A DNA stretch of 6,992 nt from a bacterium (GTDB lineage Bacteria > RBG-13-66-14): assembly GCA_021107695.1 (NCBI GenBank), contig JAIOSI010000241.1:1-6992 (forward strand). Reading direction: 5' to 3'. Within the stretch, counting starts at the first letter, position 1. Every line of letters starts with the position of its first letter. Shown here one piece after another: positions 1 to 5,443 of the stretch. Under the pieces are notes generated by a model that saw only the letters and a program-made list of their open reading frames with translations, was not told the DNA's origin and made no database searches. Both the position numbers and the translations under genes were made by a program.

Positions 1-11
1 ACCGCCCCTAC
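1..11 (-). repeat. Partial GTAGGGGC-type palindrome at the window edge
   Basis: Read on the minus strand this is GTAGGGGCGGT, the same left end as the complete palindromes elsewhere in the window. The other arm would lie outside the window, so only the head is visible. Confidence 0.5.
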
Positions 12-61
12 GGGTGATTTGACGTTGCAGGAGAAACCTCCTGTGGCTGCCCTTTGTTAAA

Positions 62-97
62 TATAAAAAGCGAACCAATTCTACAGAATCGGCTCGC
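62..97 (-). terminator. Intrinsic terminator of the first acidic knot-like gene
   Basis: On the minus strand GCGAGCC (97-91) pairs with GGTTCGC (76-70), with one G-U pair. The interior GATTCT/AGAATT extends the helix to about 12-13 pairs, and TTTTTATAT follows at once. It lies about 30 nt past the stop codon of the gene at 126-437. The long stem and U-tract make this a convincing Rho-independent terminator. Confidence 0.9.
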
Positions 98-125
98 CTC
101 GGCACTTCAATAATCTGAGCTTCGC

Positions 126-437
126 CTACTCGTCCCAGTCCAGGAAGTAAACCCACTCGTCGGCGGCTTCCGGATCGTAAGTGATGTAAACAAAGTAATC
201 GGCATAGTCGGGATCATCAACGAGGAACCAGATCTCCTCATCGTCCACGGCGGCATCAGCATCTTCTACGGTGAGGTAGATGGTGGAGTCTTCCATGTCC
301 GCCGCATACTCGTCATCGTCGCAGACATAAACAAACCAGTCCGCGTATTCAATTTCGTAGTCATCGCAGATGTAAACGAAGTCGGCGAGGGCTGGCATTA
401 CAAAGAGCAATGCCAGGAGAATGGTGAGGTATTTCAT
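126..437 (-). CDS. Secreted, highly acidic repeat protein, likely 7(1) septoil-knot (DUF6150) family, copy 1
   Basis: The product is 103 aa. Residues 1-18 (MKYLTILLALLFVMPALA) are a typical Sec signal peptide with an A-x-A type cleavage site before Asp19, so export to the periplasm or outside is expected. The mature part is about six beta-type repeats of 13-17 residues: FVYICDD, FVYVCDD, TIYLTVE, EIWFLVDD, FVYITYD and WVYFLDW, most followed by AD. This pattern matches the small DUF6150 proteins called 7(1) septoil-knot proteins; the assignment rests on my recall of that motif. Cys24 and Cys39 are the only cysteines and sit at the same place in consecutive repeats, so a disulfide is possible after export. 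About 31 of 85 mature residues are Asp or Glu, and there is no Lys, Arg or His. The ATG at 437 was chosen because GGAGG precedes it and the signal peptide begins there; the frame stays open to 485. The molecular function is unknown. Confidence 0.88.
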   Translation of the reverse strand: MKYLTILLALLFVMPALADFVYICDDYEIEYADWFVYVCDDDEYAADMEDSTIYLTVEDADAAVDDEEIWFLVDDPDYADYFVYITYDPEAADEWVYFLDWDE

Positions 438-441
438 AGTT

Positions 442-446
442 CCTCC
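442..446 (-). promoter_or_regulatory. Ribosome binding site for copy 1
   Basis: GGAGG lies 4 nt before the ATG at 437. It decides the start in favour of the signal-peptide Met over the upstream codon at 485. The surrounding leader (ACCACCGACA, A/C, ATGGAGGAA) is almost the same as that of copy 2. Confidence 0.85.
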
Positions 447-503
447 ATGTGTCGGTGGTTGGGAATCAGGAGGTCCGCGGAACACTCCACAAACCGTTGA
501 AAG

Positions 504-532
504 ACTATAGCAGGAGTTTATCTTTTCGTCAA
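504..532 (-). promoter_or_regulatory. Sigma70-type promoter of copy 1
   Basis: On the minus strand TTGACG (532-527) is followed after exactly 17 nt by TATAGT (509-504), each one mismatch from the bacterial consensus. Transcription would start near 497, leaving a leader of about 60 nt before the ATG at 437. Confidence 0.85.
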
Positions 533-562
533 TCTGCCGCCCAGATATTTTGAAGACTCAGT

Positions 563-610
563 ATAAAAACAGGAAGCGAGCCGACCTTTAAAGAATAGAA
601 GCGGCTCGCT
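563..610 (-). terminator. Intrinsic terminator of copy 2
   Basis: On the minus strand AGCGAGCCG (610-602) pairs perfectly with CGGCTCGCT (583-575) across an 18-nt loop, followed by TTCC, TG and TTTTTATA. It begins about 27 nt past the stop at 638. The stem core GCGAGCC is shared with the copy 1 terminator, so the terminator seems to have been duplicated with the gene. Confidence 0.88.
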
Positions 611-637
611 CCAGTAGCCTAAAGACCAAGCTGGTGT

Positions 638-946
638 CTAGTCATCCCAGTCCATAAAGTAGACCCATGCGTCGGCATCGACCAGTTCCTCGGTGAGGAG
701 GATGCTGTAATCGGCAAAGTAGGGATGTTCAACGATGTACCAGATTTCGCTATCGCCTTCGGCTTCGGTTGGATAGCTGGTGAGGAAGATTGTGGCATCT
801 TCAAGGTCCAGCTCGTAGTCCGTGTCATCGCAAACGTAAACCTGCATGTCGGCAATATCAGCCTCGTAATCGTCGCAGATGTAAACGAAGTCGGCGAGGG
901 CGGGCATCACAAAGAGCAATGCCAGGAGAATGGTCAGATATTTCAT
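638..946 (-). CDS. Secreted, highly acidic repeat protein, likely 7(1) septoil-knot (DUF6150) family, copy 2
   Basis: The product is 102 aa and a paralogue of the gene at 126-437. The first 28 residues (signal peptide plus DFVYICDDYE) are identical, then identity drops to about half. The repeat layout is kept: FVYICDD, QVYVCDD, TIFLTSY, EIWYIVE, SILLTEE and WVYFMDW, most closed by AD. Both cysteines (24 and 39) are kept, as is the WVYF-x-DWD ending. The central SYPTEAEGDSEIWYIV resembles the half-way linker and W-Y-V strand typical of DUF6150 proteins. The mature chain has about 26 acidic residues in 84, no Lys or Arg, and one His. The start at 946 is supported by a GGAGG; upstream in-frame codons to 1021 encode nothing similar to copy 1. 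It has its own promoter and terminator, so it is not co-transcribed by design with copy 1. Function unknown. Confidence 0.88.
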   Translation of the reverse strand: MKYLTILLALLFVMPALADFVYICDDYEADIADMQVYVCDDTDYELDLEDATIFLTSYPTEAEGDSEIWYIVEHPYFADYSILLTEELVDADAWVYFMDWDD

Positions 947-950
947 GTTT

Positions 951-955
951 CCTCC
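951..955 (-). promoter_or_regulatory. Ribosome binding site for copy 2
   Basis: GGAGG lies 4 nt before the ATG at 946, in a leader nearly identical to that of copy 1. It fixes the start at the signal-peptide Met. Confidence 0.85.
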
Positions 956-1021
956 ATTTGTCGGTGGTCCCGTTACGTTGAGATTCAGGCGGCTGGCAGG
1001 ATTGTCAGCGACCATGAACAT

Positions 1022-1050
1022 AGTTTATCAACATAAAACCTAGTTGTCAA
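1022..1050 (-). promoter_or_regulatory. Sigma70-type promoter of copy 2
   Basis: On the minus strand a perfect TTGACA (1050-1045) is followed by a 17-nt spacer and TAAACT (1027-1022). Initiation near 1015 gives a leader of about 70 nt before the ATG at 946. It lies downstream of clpC and separates this unit from it. Confidence 0.85.
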
Positions 1051-1103
1051 GTCGAGAATGTCGGGTTATTCCCCCAAGGGGGGAGAGGGCTATTTGTTGC
1101 GAA

Positions 1104-1127
1104 GGACGGACACATAGGTTCGCCCTA
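1104..1127 (-). repeat. Degenerate GTAGGGGC-type palindrome (GAACC variant)
   Basis: Read on the minus strand from 1127, TAGGGCGAACC, TATGTGT and CCGTCC parallel the intact copy at 6968-6992, with one base missing in the G-run and mismatches in the second arm. It looks like a decayed member of the same family, 15 nt from a fresh one. Confidence 0.5.
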
Positions 1128-1142
1128 TTTAGATTCGTTAAA

Positions 1143-1165
1143 GGGCGCAGCACGCTGCGCCCCTA
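1143..1165 (-). repeat. GTAGGGGC-type palindrome (GCGCAGC variant), possible clpC terminator
   Basis: GGGCGCAGC and GCTGCGCCC are perfect 9-nt arms around a 2-nt centre, flanked by CTA. On the minus strand the 23-nt core is identical to the copy at 5366-5388 and is followed by TTTAA. It starts about 28 nt past the clpC stop, so it could also act as a weak terminator, though its recurrence elsewhere argues for a mobile or dispersed repeat first. Confidence 0.85.
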
Positions 1166-1192
1166 TGTTATGTGATGAACTTCGACCCGCCG

Positions 1193-2893
1193 CTAGACCG
1201 TTGTTGGCAGCGGCCTGGGGGTGAAGATAGTCTTCTCGCCGTTCCAGTCCACCAGGACGAGGTCGTCGCTGTTGATGTTGTTGCGGAGCAGCTCCTCGGC
1301 GAGGGGGTCTTCGACGAGTCTCTGGATTGCCCGCTGAATAGGTCGCGCGCCGAACTTGGGATCGTAGCCCTCCTCGACGATCTGGTCGATAATCGCCTCG
1401 GTAAAGTCCAGGGCGATTGCCTGCTCGGCAAGGCGGTGCTTGATAAGCTGAAGCTGGAGTCCGGCGATCTCGCGGAGGTCTTCCTTCGTAAGCGATTGGA
1501 AGACCACGGTCTCGTCGAGGCGGTTGATGAACTCTGGGTTGAACCGCTTCTTGACCTCCGCCAGCACCTTGTCCTTCATCGCCGCGTGCTGGTCGTCGGT
1601 GGCTTTGGAGCCGAAGCCGATGGCGTTGATGTCTTTGATCTCCTTGGTGCCGAGATTGCTGGTCATGATGACCACGGTGTTGCGGAAGGAGACCGTGCGC
1701 CCCAGAGAGTCGGTCAGGCGACCCTCGTCGAGGAGCTGGAGCAGCAGGCTGTAAACATCGGGGTGTGCCTTTTCGATTTCGTCGAGCAGCACCACGGAGT
1801 AAGGCTTGCGACGGATCTTCTCGGTGAGTTGTCCGCCCTCTTCATGCCCGACGTAGCCCGGCGGCGCGCCGATCAACCGGGAGACGGAGAACTTCTCCAT
1901 GTACTCGCTCATGTCGATGCGGGTGATGGCGTTCTCGTCATCGAAGAGGAAGCTGGCAAGTGCCTTGGCAAGCTCGGTTTTGCCGACACCGGTTGGTCCG
2001 AGGAAGAGGAAGGAGCCGATCGGCTTGCGGGAGTCCCGCACCCCGGCGCGGGAGCGACGGATGGCACGAGTTACGGCGTTGATCGCCTCGTCCTGCGAGA
2101 CGACCCAGCGGTGCAGTTCGTCGTCCATCCGCAGGAGCTTCTGCTGCTCGCTCTCGGCAAGGCGGGTAAGCTGAATCCCGGTCCAGCGGCTGATGGTGTC
2201 CATGATATCGTCAACATCCACCAGTCCGGGCTTCTCTTCCATCTCCTGCTCCCAGCGGTGCTTGCGCAGGGTGATGGCACGGTCGAGGCGATCCAGCTCG
2301 ATCGCCCGCAGGCGGAGTTTATCGGCGTAGCCCTCCCCGGCGAGGGGATGGCTGTCGCGGATCTTCGCCCGTTCCGCCTCCATCTGACGCAGCTCCAGCG
2401 GTGGGGTCAGCACAGTCAAATGCACCTTGCTGCCAGCTTCGTCGATGATGTCGATCGCTTTGTCCGGAAGGTTGCGGTCGGAGATGTAGCGGTCGGAGAG
2501 CCGGGCGGCGGTCTCCAGAGCTTCCTCGGTGTAATCGACGTGGTGGAACTTCTCGTAGCTCTCGCTCAGACCGTGGAGGATCGCCAGGGTCTCTTCGATA
2601 TTCGGCGGGTCAACCAGAACCGACTGGAAGCGTCGCTCCAGCGCGCCGTTCTTCTCGATATACTTGCGGTATTCGTCCTGAGTCGTTGAGCCGATGCACT
2701 GGATCTCCCCGCGAGCCAGAGCTGGCTTGAGGAGGTTGGAAGCCTCCAGCGCACCCTCGGCTCCACCAGCACCGACGAGGGTGTGCAGCTCGTCGATGTA
2801 GAGGACGATCTTGCCGTCTTCTTTGATCTCGCGGATGATGCCCTGGAAGCGTTCCTCGAACTGTCCCCGATACTTGGTTCCGGCGACGACGGC
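1193..2893 (-). CDS. clpC: ClpC portion downstream of the in-frame stop (rest of D1, M-domain, D2)
   Basis: From the codon after the UGA the same frame continues [16 protein letters not shown] through D1 Walker B, the coiled-coil M-domain and a complete D2, ending [10 protein letters not shown]. No frameshift is needed to join it to the upstream part. The first possible start codon in frame is a GTG at 2425, inside the conserved DEAGSKV stretch. Independent translation from there would give 410 aa lacking most of D1, which is unlikely to be a designed product. I treat it as the second part of one gene. Confidence 0.75.
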   Translation of the reverse strand, partial: AVVAGTKYRGQFEERFQGIIREIKEDGKIVLYIDELHTLVGAGGAEGALEASNLLKPALARGEIQCIGSTTQDEYRKYIEKNGALERRFQSVLVDPPNIEETLAILHGLSESYEKFHHVDYTEEALETAARLSDRYISDRNLPDKAIDIIDEAGSKVHLTVLTPPLELRQMEAERAKIRDSHPLAGEGYADKLRLRAIELDRLDRAITLRKHRWEQEMEEKPGLVDVDDIMDTISRWTGIQLTRLAESEQQKLLRMDDELHRWVVSQDEAINAVTRAIRRSRAGVRDSRKPIGSFLFLGPTGVGKTELAKALASFLFDDENAITRIDMSEYMEKFSVSRLIGAPPGYVGHEEGGQLTEKIRRKPYSVVLLDEIEKAHPDVYSLLLQLLDEGRLTDSLGRTVSFRNTVVIMTSNLGTKEIKDINAIGFGSKATDDQHAAMKDKVLAEVKKRFNPEFINRLDETVVFQSLTKEDLREIAGLQLQLIKHRLAEQAIALDFTEAIIDQIVEEGYDPKFGARPIQRAIQRLVEDPLAEELLRNNINSDDLVLVDWNGEKTIFTPRPLPTTV

Positions 2894-2896
2894 TCA
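2894..2896 (-). other. In-frame UGA at a conserved glycine codon of clpC
   Basis: The reading frame runs [21 protein letters not shown]. ClpC relatives read [19 protein letters not shown] at this point, so UGA replaces Gly and the Tyr two codons before replaces Asp. GAT to TAT and GGA to TGA would each be one G-to-T change. The seven codons up to the stop (CTT ATT TCT CTG TAT TTA TGA) are AT-rich compared with the GC-ending codons around them. Confidence 0.9.
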
Positions 2897-3664
2897 TAAA
2901 TACAGAGAAATAAGCCGCTTACCAGCCAGGGTCAGTGGAACCAGACCGTCGGCGATGCGCTGTGCCAGCCCCTCGACGATGGCGGTCTTGCCCACGCCGG
3001 GAGAGCCGATCAGCACCGGATTGTTCTTCTTCCGGCGGGAGAGAATCTGAATCAGCCGCTCGGTCTCTACGTTGCGCCCGATCACCGGGTCGATTTTTCC
3101 TTCGCGCGCCAGAGCGGTGAGGTCGGTGGCAAACTCCGCCACCAGGGACTCGCCCTTGCCCTCTTTCCCCGGAGCGTCTTTGCCCTTGCGCCGGGGCGGC
3201 GGCTCGCTGCGCCGGTTTTCCTGGAGCATCTTGACGACCTCCACGGTGATTTTCTCCGGCTTGATCTCCAGCAGCTCCAGCAGGATGGTGGCGGTCGTGC
3301 CTTTCACCCGCAGAACTCCCAGCAGCAGATGCTCGGTGCCGATGTAGTTATAGCCCATCTCTCCGGCAACGAGGAACGCCTGCCGCATCGCCTCTTTGGC
3401 GTTGGCGGTGAAGGGAACATTCTCGTCGCCGGGGAGCTTGGTAATCTGCTCGAAGTTCGGCTCCTCAAGCTGCTCCAGCTCCTGGCGAATCCGGCTGGTC
3501 TGCAGCCCCATCCGCTTGAGGATGTAGGCGGCGACTCCGTCGCCCTCCTCCAGCAGAGCCAGCAGCAGATGCTCGGTTCCCAGGCGGCTGGATCCCAGCT
3601 TCCGGGCGATTTCCCGCGCGTAGAGGATCACTCGGCGGGTGCGTGGTGTAAACTTATCTAACAT
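2894..3664 (-). CDS. clpC: ClpC N-terminal portion up to the in-frame stop
   Basis: This 256-codon part carries the whole N-domain (adaptor and substrate docking), the linker ([20 protein letters not shown]) and the start of D1 through Walker A GSPGVGKT and KRLISL. If UGA terminates, this is the only piece translated from the native start and ribosome binding site (GGAG at 3672-3669). It has no Walker B and could not hydrolyse ATP; at most it might compete for adaptors. A GTG further upstream at 3721 extends the frame by 19 codons without family similarity, so I rejected it. Confidence 0.8.
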   Translation of the reverse strand: MLDKFTPRTRRVILYAREIARKLGSSRLGTEHLLLALLEEGDGVAAYILKRMGLQTSRIRQELEQLEEPNFEQITKLPGDENVPFTANAKEAMRQAFLVAGEMGYNYIGTEHLLLGVLRVKGTTATILLELLEIKPEKITVEVVKMLQENRRSEPPPRRKGKDAPGKEGKGESLVAEFATDLTALAREGKIDPVIGRNVETERLIQILSRRKKNNPVLIGSPGVGKTAIVEGLAQRIADGLVPLTLAGKRLISLYL

Positions 3665-3668
3665 TTTT

Positions 3669-3672
3669 CTCC
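3669..3672 (-). promoter_or_regulatory. Ribosome binding site of clpC
   Basis: GGAG followed by AAAA and ATG on the minus strand. The spacing is short but, with the family-conserved N-terminus, it fixes the start at 3664. Confidence 0.65.
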
Positions 3673-3920
3673 AGGTCTTCAGAGATGGTGAGACTTTTGC
3701 ATAGGTACCTTTGCTGCGCACGTCCGGCTTGGCTGATAATCGCTACAGTCCTGTAACCATAAATATTCGCCATGATTACAGTAATACAAACAACCTAGCG
3801 GCAGCCTCCCTAACAGGCGAACAGTCAAAAGCATCGAGTTATGCACAAGGTCTCATGGTGATACAAAACGGTAATTGCCAAAGACAACAGTTCATCACGG
3901 CTAAAAAGAAGTCTTCCTAC

Positions 3921-3944
3921 GTAGGGGCACGGCGTGCCGTGCCC
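3921..3944 (+). repeat. GTAGGGGC-type palindrome (GGCACGGC variant)
   Basis: GTAG precedes perfect 9-nt arms GGGCACGGC (3925-3933) and GCCGTGCCC (3936-3944) around GT. It is intergenic and followed by AAAACAG and a T-run. The same variant recurs at 4198-4221. Confidence 0.85.
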
Positions 3945-4162
3945 AAAACAGTTTTTTTTGATAGCTCTACTCGCCTGTTACCCCAGCAAAATTAGTGCCA
4001 GTTATTCACTAAGTCGCATAAAGTCAGGCGGTGGCGGAGTCTTCGGCTCATGGGGCGGTGTTCTCAAAATCACCGAACTGCGCCGGAATGGCACGGTGAG
4101 GTTTTTTCTCTGTCAAGCTGAACCTGTCCCGCTCCCGCGAAACCCTTCACTGGACAGTATAG
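3934..4162 (+). pseudogene. Possible remnant of a small lipoprotein gene
   Basis: The plus frame from 3934 reads a lipoprotein-like leader (KQFFLIALLAC, with an LLAC lipobox) and then YSLSRIKSGGGGVFGSW plus GGVLKITELRRNGTVRF. The S-G-G-G ... strand ... R-x-G-T-V layout looks like small bacterial beta-rich envelope proteins, though I cannot name a family. No Shine-Dalgarno or ATG is present; the only early start, GTG, comes from inside the palindrome at 3921-3944. The frame also fails to stop sensibly: it runs on antisense to mcsB. A one-base shift in the T6 run at 4102-4107 would give FFSVKLNLSRS and a stop at 4160. I read it as a gene whose 5' end was lost or replaced by the repeat. It may instead be chance. 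Confidence 0.3.
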
Positions 4163-4197
4163 CCCGAAAATCATCCTCCAGCAAGCATCGTCAATCT

Positions 4198-4221
4198 GTA
4201 GGGGCACGGCGTGCCGTACCC
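4198..4221 (+). repeat. GTAGGGGC-type palindrome (GGCACGGC variant), one mismatch
   Basis: GTAG, then GGGCACGGC (4202-4210), GT, then GCCGTACCC (4213-4221). One arm position is mismatched relative to the 3921 copy. It lies 16 nt past the mcsB stop. On the minus strand it is followed by CTACAG, not a U-run, so it is not a good terminator for mcsB. Confidence 0.8.
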
Positions 4222-4237
4222 TCGTTCAATAATCGAT

Positions 4238-5254
4238 TTATTTCCCACCAAACAGCTCCTCGCGCAGCTGCCGCGCCCGTGTTCGGGAGGGCTTTTCTTC
4301 GTCCTTACCTTCTTTGCTGGCAAGCGGTGATTGCAGCAGCCAGAGCTGCCGGAGAAGCTGACCGCGCGGGGGTAAATCCGCCGACTCCAGCTCAAGCTCC
4401 TGAGCCAGAATTAGCCAGGTCAGGGCGGTTGCCGCCTCGGTTTTCTCCAGCAGGCGGGCGTTGGTCAGCAGCCCCAGCCCCCGTCCGATCTGGTCGAGGA
4501 GCCACTCCCGCCGCTGGTCGAGGAGCTGTCGTCGTGCCGCTTCCTCCGCTCTTGAAAGGATACCCTCTACCTGAAAAGCCTGAAAGTGTAGCTCCTCCCG
4601 CGAATAGCCCTGGGCGGTTAGATTGCCGAAGAGGTAAAGGGCGGAGCCGGGGGGATTTACGAGCCTGCCGTTAAAACCAAACTGGGTAACCGCCGCCAGA
4701 ACCTTGTCTAGATAATCCGTCGCCGAGAGCAGCGGCAGTTGGAGCAGCCTCTCAACGCGCCGACCGAGACCTGCCAGCTTGGGCGAGGCGGTCAGGTAGC
4801 CAAAGAGCTTGCTGTGGGCTGGTTCGCCAATCTGCTCAAACTGTTCCTCGAACTCATCAATTGTATGACTCGCCTGCTCCGCCGCTTCGCCATTCTCAAC
4901 TGCGCTAAAGCGAGCGTGATCGTCCCCGGTCAGCACCAGCCAGCGATCAAGCTCCGTCGAGAGGTAGAGCTGACTGCCGAGGCGGAACGGTTGTTCCAGC
5001 AGATACGCCGCCCACCACTGCGCCTTTTTAGGCGAGTCTATTTCAACGTGAAGCGGGGATTCTCCCAGCAGTTCGAGTAGAGGAGCCAGCCGCGCCCGCA
5101 GGACGACCCGCTCCGTTGACGAGGGGCGGAATCGCCCCGGCTTGGCAAGGTTGCGTGCCGAGGTAATCCGCCGGAAGCGGTGAATCGCCCTGCCCTCAAC
5201 CAGCCACGCCGGTGGTCGGTTGAGAAGCTCAGATGCTGAGGGGGATGGGTTCAT
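4238..5254 (-). CDS. McsB-like protein (protein-arginine kinase homologue), probably catalytically dead
   Basis: The product is 338 aa, close to the usual 350-360 of McsB. Landmarks align in order with Bacillus McsB. RRITSARNLA (28-37) matches SSRIRLARNL. LTGDDHARF (108-116) matches LNEEDHIRI. FGYLTASPKLAGLGRR (151-166) matches GYLTSCPTNVGTGLR, followed by LLQLPLL for MHLPAL. FGFNGRLVNPPGS (192-204) matches LGLVVRGIYGEGS. IGRGLGLLTNARLL (256-269) matches YRSYGVLSNCRMI. Known catalytic positions are changed: E121 is Asp111, C167 is Ser157, and E212 of RGxYGEGS is Pro201 with the loop shortened. R166 and R197 remain. An arginine-phosphorylating enzyme is therefore doubtful; a binding or adaptor role with ClpC is inference. 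The start at 5254 was preferred to the ATG at 5308 because the extra 18 codons overlap a palindrome, but neither has a good Shine-Dalgarno. It lies between mcsA and clpC, as in classical loci. Confidence 0.85.
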   Translation of the reverse strand: MNPSPSASELLNRPPAWLVEGRAIHRFRRITSARNLAKPGRFRPSSTERVVLRARLAPLLELLGESPLHVEIDSPKKAQWWAAYLLEQPFRLGSQLYLSTELDRWLVLTGDDHARFSAVENGEAAEQASHTIDEFEEQFEQIGEPAHSKLFGYLTASPKLAGLGRRVERLLQLPLLSATDYLDKVLAAVTQFGFNGRLVNPPGSALYLFGNLTAQGYSREELHFQAFQVEGILSRAEEAARRQLLDQRREWLLDQIGRGLGLLTNARLLEKTEAATALTWLILAQELELESADLPPRGQLLRQLWLLQSPLASKEGKDEEKPSRTRARQLREELFGGK

Positions 5255-5285
5255 GGGTAAAAGGCGGGATGTTGAATCCGGTTCA

Positions 5286-5305
5286 GTAGGGGCGGCAACG
5301 CTGTG
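5286..5305 (+). repeat. Partial or degenerate GTAGGGGC-type palindrome before mcsB
   Basis: GTAGGGGCGGC (5286-5296) has the family head, but the second arm is not recognisable (AACGCTGTGC follows). It overlaps the 5' extension of the mcsB frame. Confidence 0.45.
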
Positions 5306-5320
5306 CATTGCATCACAAGA

Positions 5321-5335
5321 CCGACCTTCGGTCGG
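5321..5335. repeat. Short perfect hairpin in the mcsA-mcsB gap
   Basis: CCGACC (5321-5326), TTC, GGTCGG (5330-5335): a 6-bp stem with a 3-nt loop. No U-run follows on either strand, so it is not a standard terminator. Confidence 0.5.
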
Positions 5336-5364
5336 GAAACCTGAAAATATCGTAAATACGCACC

Positions 5365-5388
5365 GTAGGGGCGCAGCGTGCTGCGCCC
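5365..5388 (+). repeat. GTAGGGGC-type palindrome (GCGCAGC variant)
   Basis: GTAG precedes arms GGGCGCAGC (5369-5377) and GCTGCGCCC (5380-5388) around GT, followed by TTTATT. Its 23-nt core is identical, in inverted orientation, to the copy beside the clpC stop at 1143-1165, about 4.2 kb away. Confidence 0.87.
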
Positions 5389-5420
5389 TTTATTAGTTCA
5401 CCCCTCACACCCAGCCCCGT

Positions 5421-5439
5421 GGACGAGTTCCGCCCCTAC
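5421..5439 (-). repeat. Partial GTAGGGGC-type palindrome just after mcsA
   Basis: On the minus strand GTAGGGGCGGAAC starts 5 nt past the mcsA stop; the second arm is degenerate. Together with the pieces at 5286, 5321 and 5365, most of the 190-nt gap is repeat-derived. Confidence 0.45.
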
Positions 5440-5443
5440 AATG

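Larger units (their letters stand above)
1193..3664 (-). pseudogene. clpC: clpC, AAA+ unfoldase of the ClpCP protease, interrupted by an in-frame UGA
   Basis: The full frame is 823 codons plus stop, a normal ClpC length, and collinear with the family throughout. Order: N-domain with two repeats (about 1-145, each with GTEHLLL); D1 with Walker A GSPGVGKT (220-227), Walker B IVLYIDE (286-292) and GALERRF (340-346); short M-domain coiled coil (about 425-480); D2 with Walker A GPTGVGKT (556-563), Walker B VVLLDE (624-629), sensor-1 TSN (668-670), arginine finger region FNPEFINR (708-715) and sensor-2 GARPIQR (772-778). IGF at 682-684 is the likely ClpP-docking loop. ClpC unfolds proteins and feeds them to ClpP in the cytoplasm. 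The start at 3664 is set by family alignment (MLDKFTPR) and GGAG 4 nt upstream. Codon 257 is TGA where the family has Gly. If the stop is real, no full product is made without recoding; a sequencing error is equally possible. Confidence 0.93.
3673..4197. other. AT-richer spacer between mcsB and clpC
   Basis: This stretch of more than 500 nt holds no confident gene. It contains one complete palindrome at 3921-3944, bordered by a second at 4198-4221, and a possible plus-strand lipoprotein remnant (3934-4162). There is also a weak dyad, CTGTAA (3751-3756) and TTACAG (3776-3781) 19 nt apart, that could be an operator for clpC. I found no convincing sigma70 promoter for clpC; TTGTAT-17-CATAAC at about 3863-3835 on the minus strand is the best weak candidate. 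No CtsR tandem heptamer (GGTCAAA repeats) and no CIRCE element is visible, so heat-shock control of the Firmicutes type is not supported. Confidence 0.6.

Noticed and set aside
28..43. CAGGAG-AAAC-CTCCTG inverted repeat left of the copy 1 terminator
   Set aside because: It lies beyond the strong terminator and lacks a U-run or neighbouring gene to explain it; too short to call.
438..485. Upstream start for copy 1 at 485 (and for copy 2 at 1021)
   Set aside because: The extensions of the two copies do not resemble each other and would bury the signal peptide; GGAGG clearly serves the internal ATG in both.
1071..1083. C5-AA-G6 inverted repeat between clpC and the knot genes
   Set aside because: The loop is only 2 nt, there is no U-run and no link to the palindrome family; probably a chance homopolymer pair.
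1172..2689. Long plus-strand open frame of 505 codons opposite clpC
   Set aside because: It is antisense to highly conserved ClpC sequence. Long antisense frames are expected in GC-rich coding DNA, and the translation shows no domain.
2894..2896. Selenocysteine or Trp decoding of the clpC UGA
   Set aside because: The family residue is Gly, not Cys or Trp, and no SECIS-like hairpin stands directly after the UGA. Other genes in the window use the standard code without internal UGA.
3665..3920. CtsR or CIRCE heat-shock operator upstream of clpC
   Set aside because: Only a single AGTCAAA-like half site is present (near 3822). There is no tandem heptamer and no TTAGCACTC/GAGTGCTAA pair.
3711..3995. 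Plus-strand open frame of 94 codons in the spacer before clpC
   Set aside because: No ribosome binding site, no recognisable motif, and it reads through the palindrome at 3921. Its composition looks like non-coding spacer.
4163..4674. Continuation of the plus-strand frame from 3934 into mcsB
   Set aside because: From about 4238 it is simply antisense to the McsB-like gene and rich in Arg, Ala and Pro, as shadow frames are.
1104..5440. CRISPR array suggested by repeated palindromes
   Set aside because: Copies are irregularly spaced over kilobases, in both orientations and with different arm sequences. No regular repeat-spacer structure or cas gene exists.
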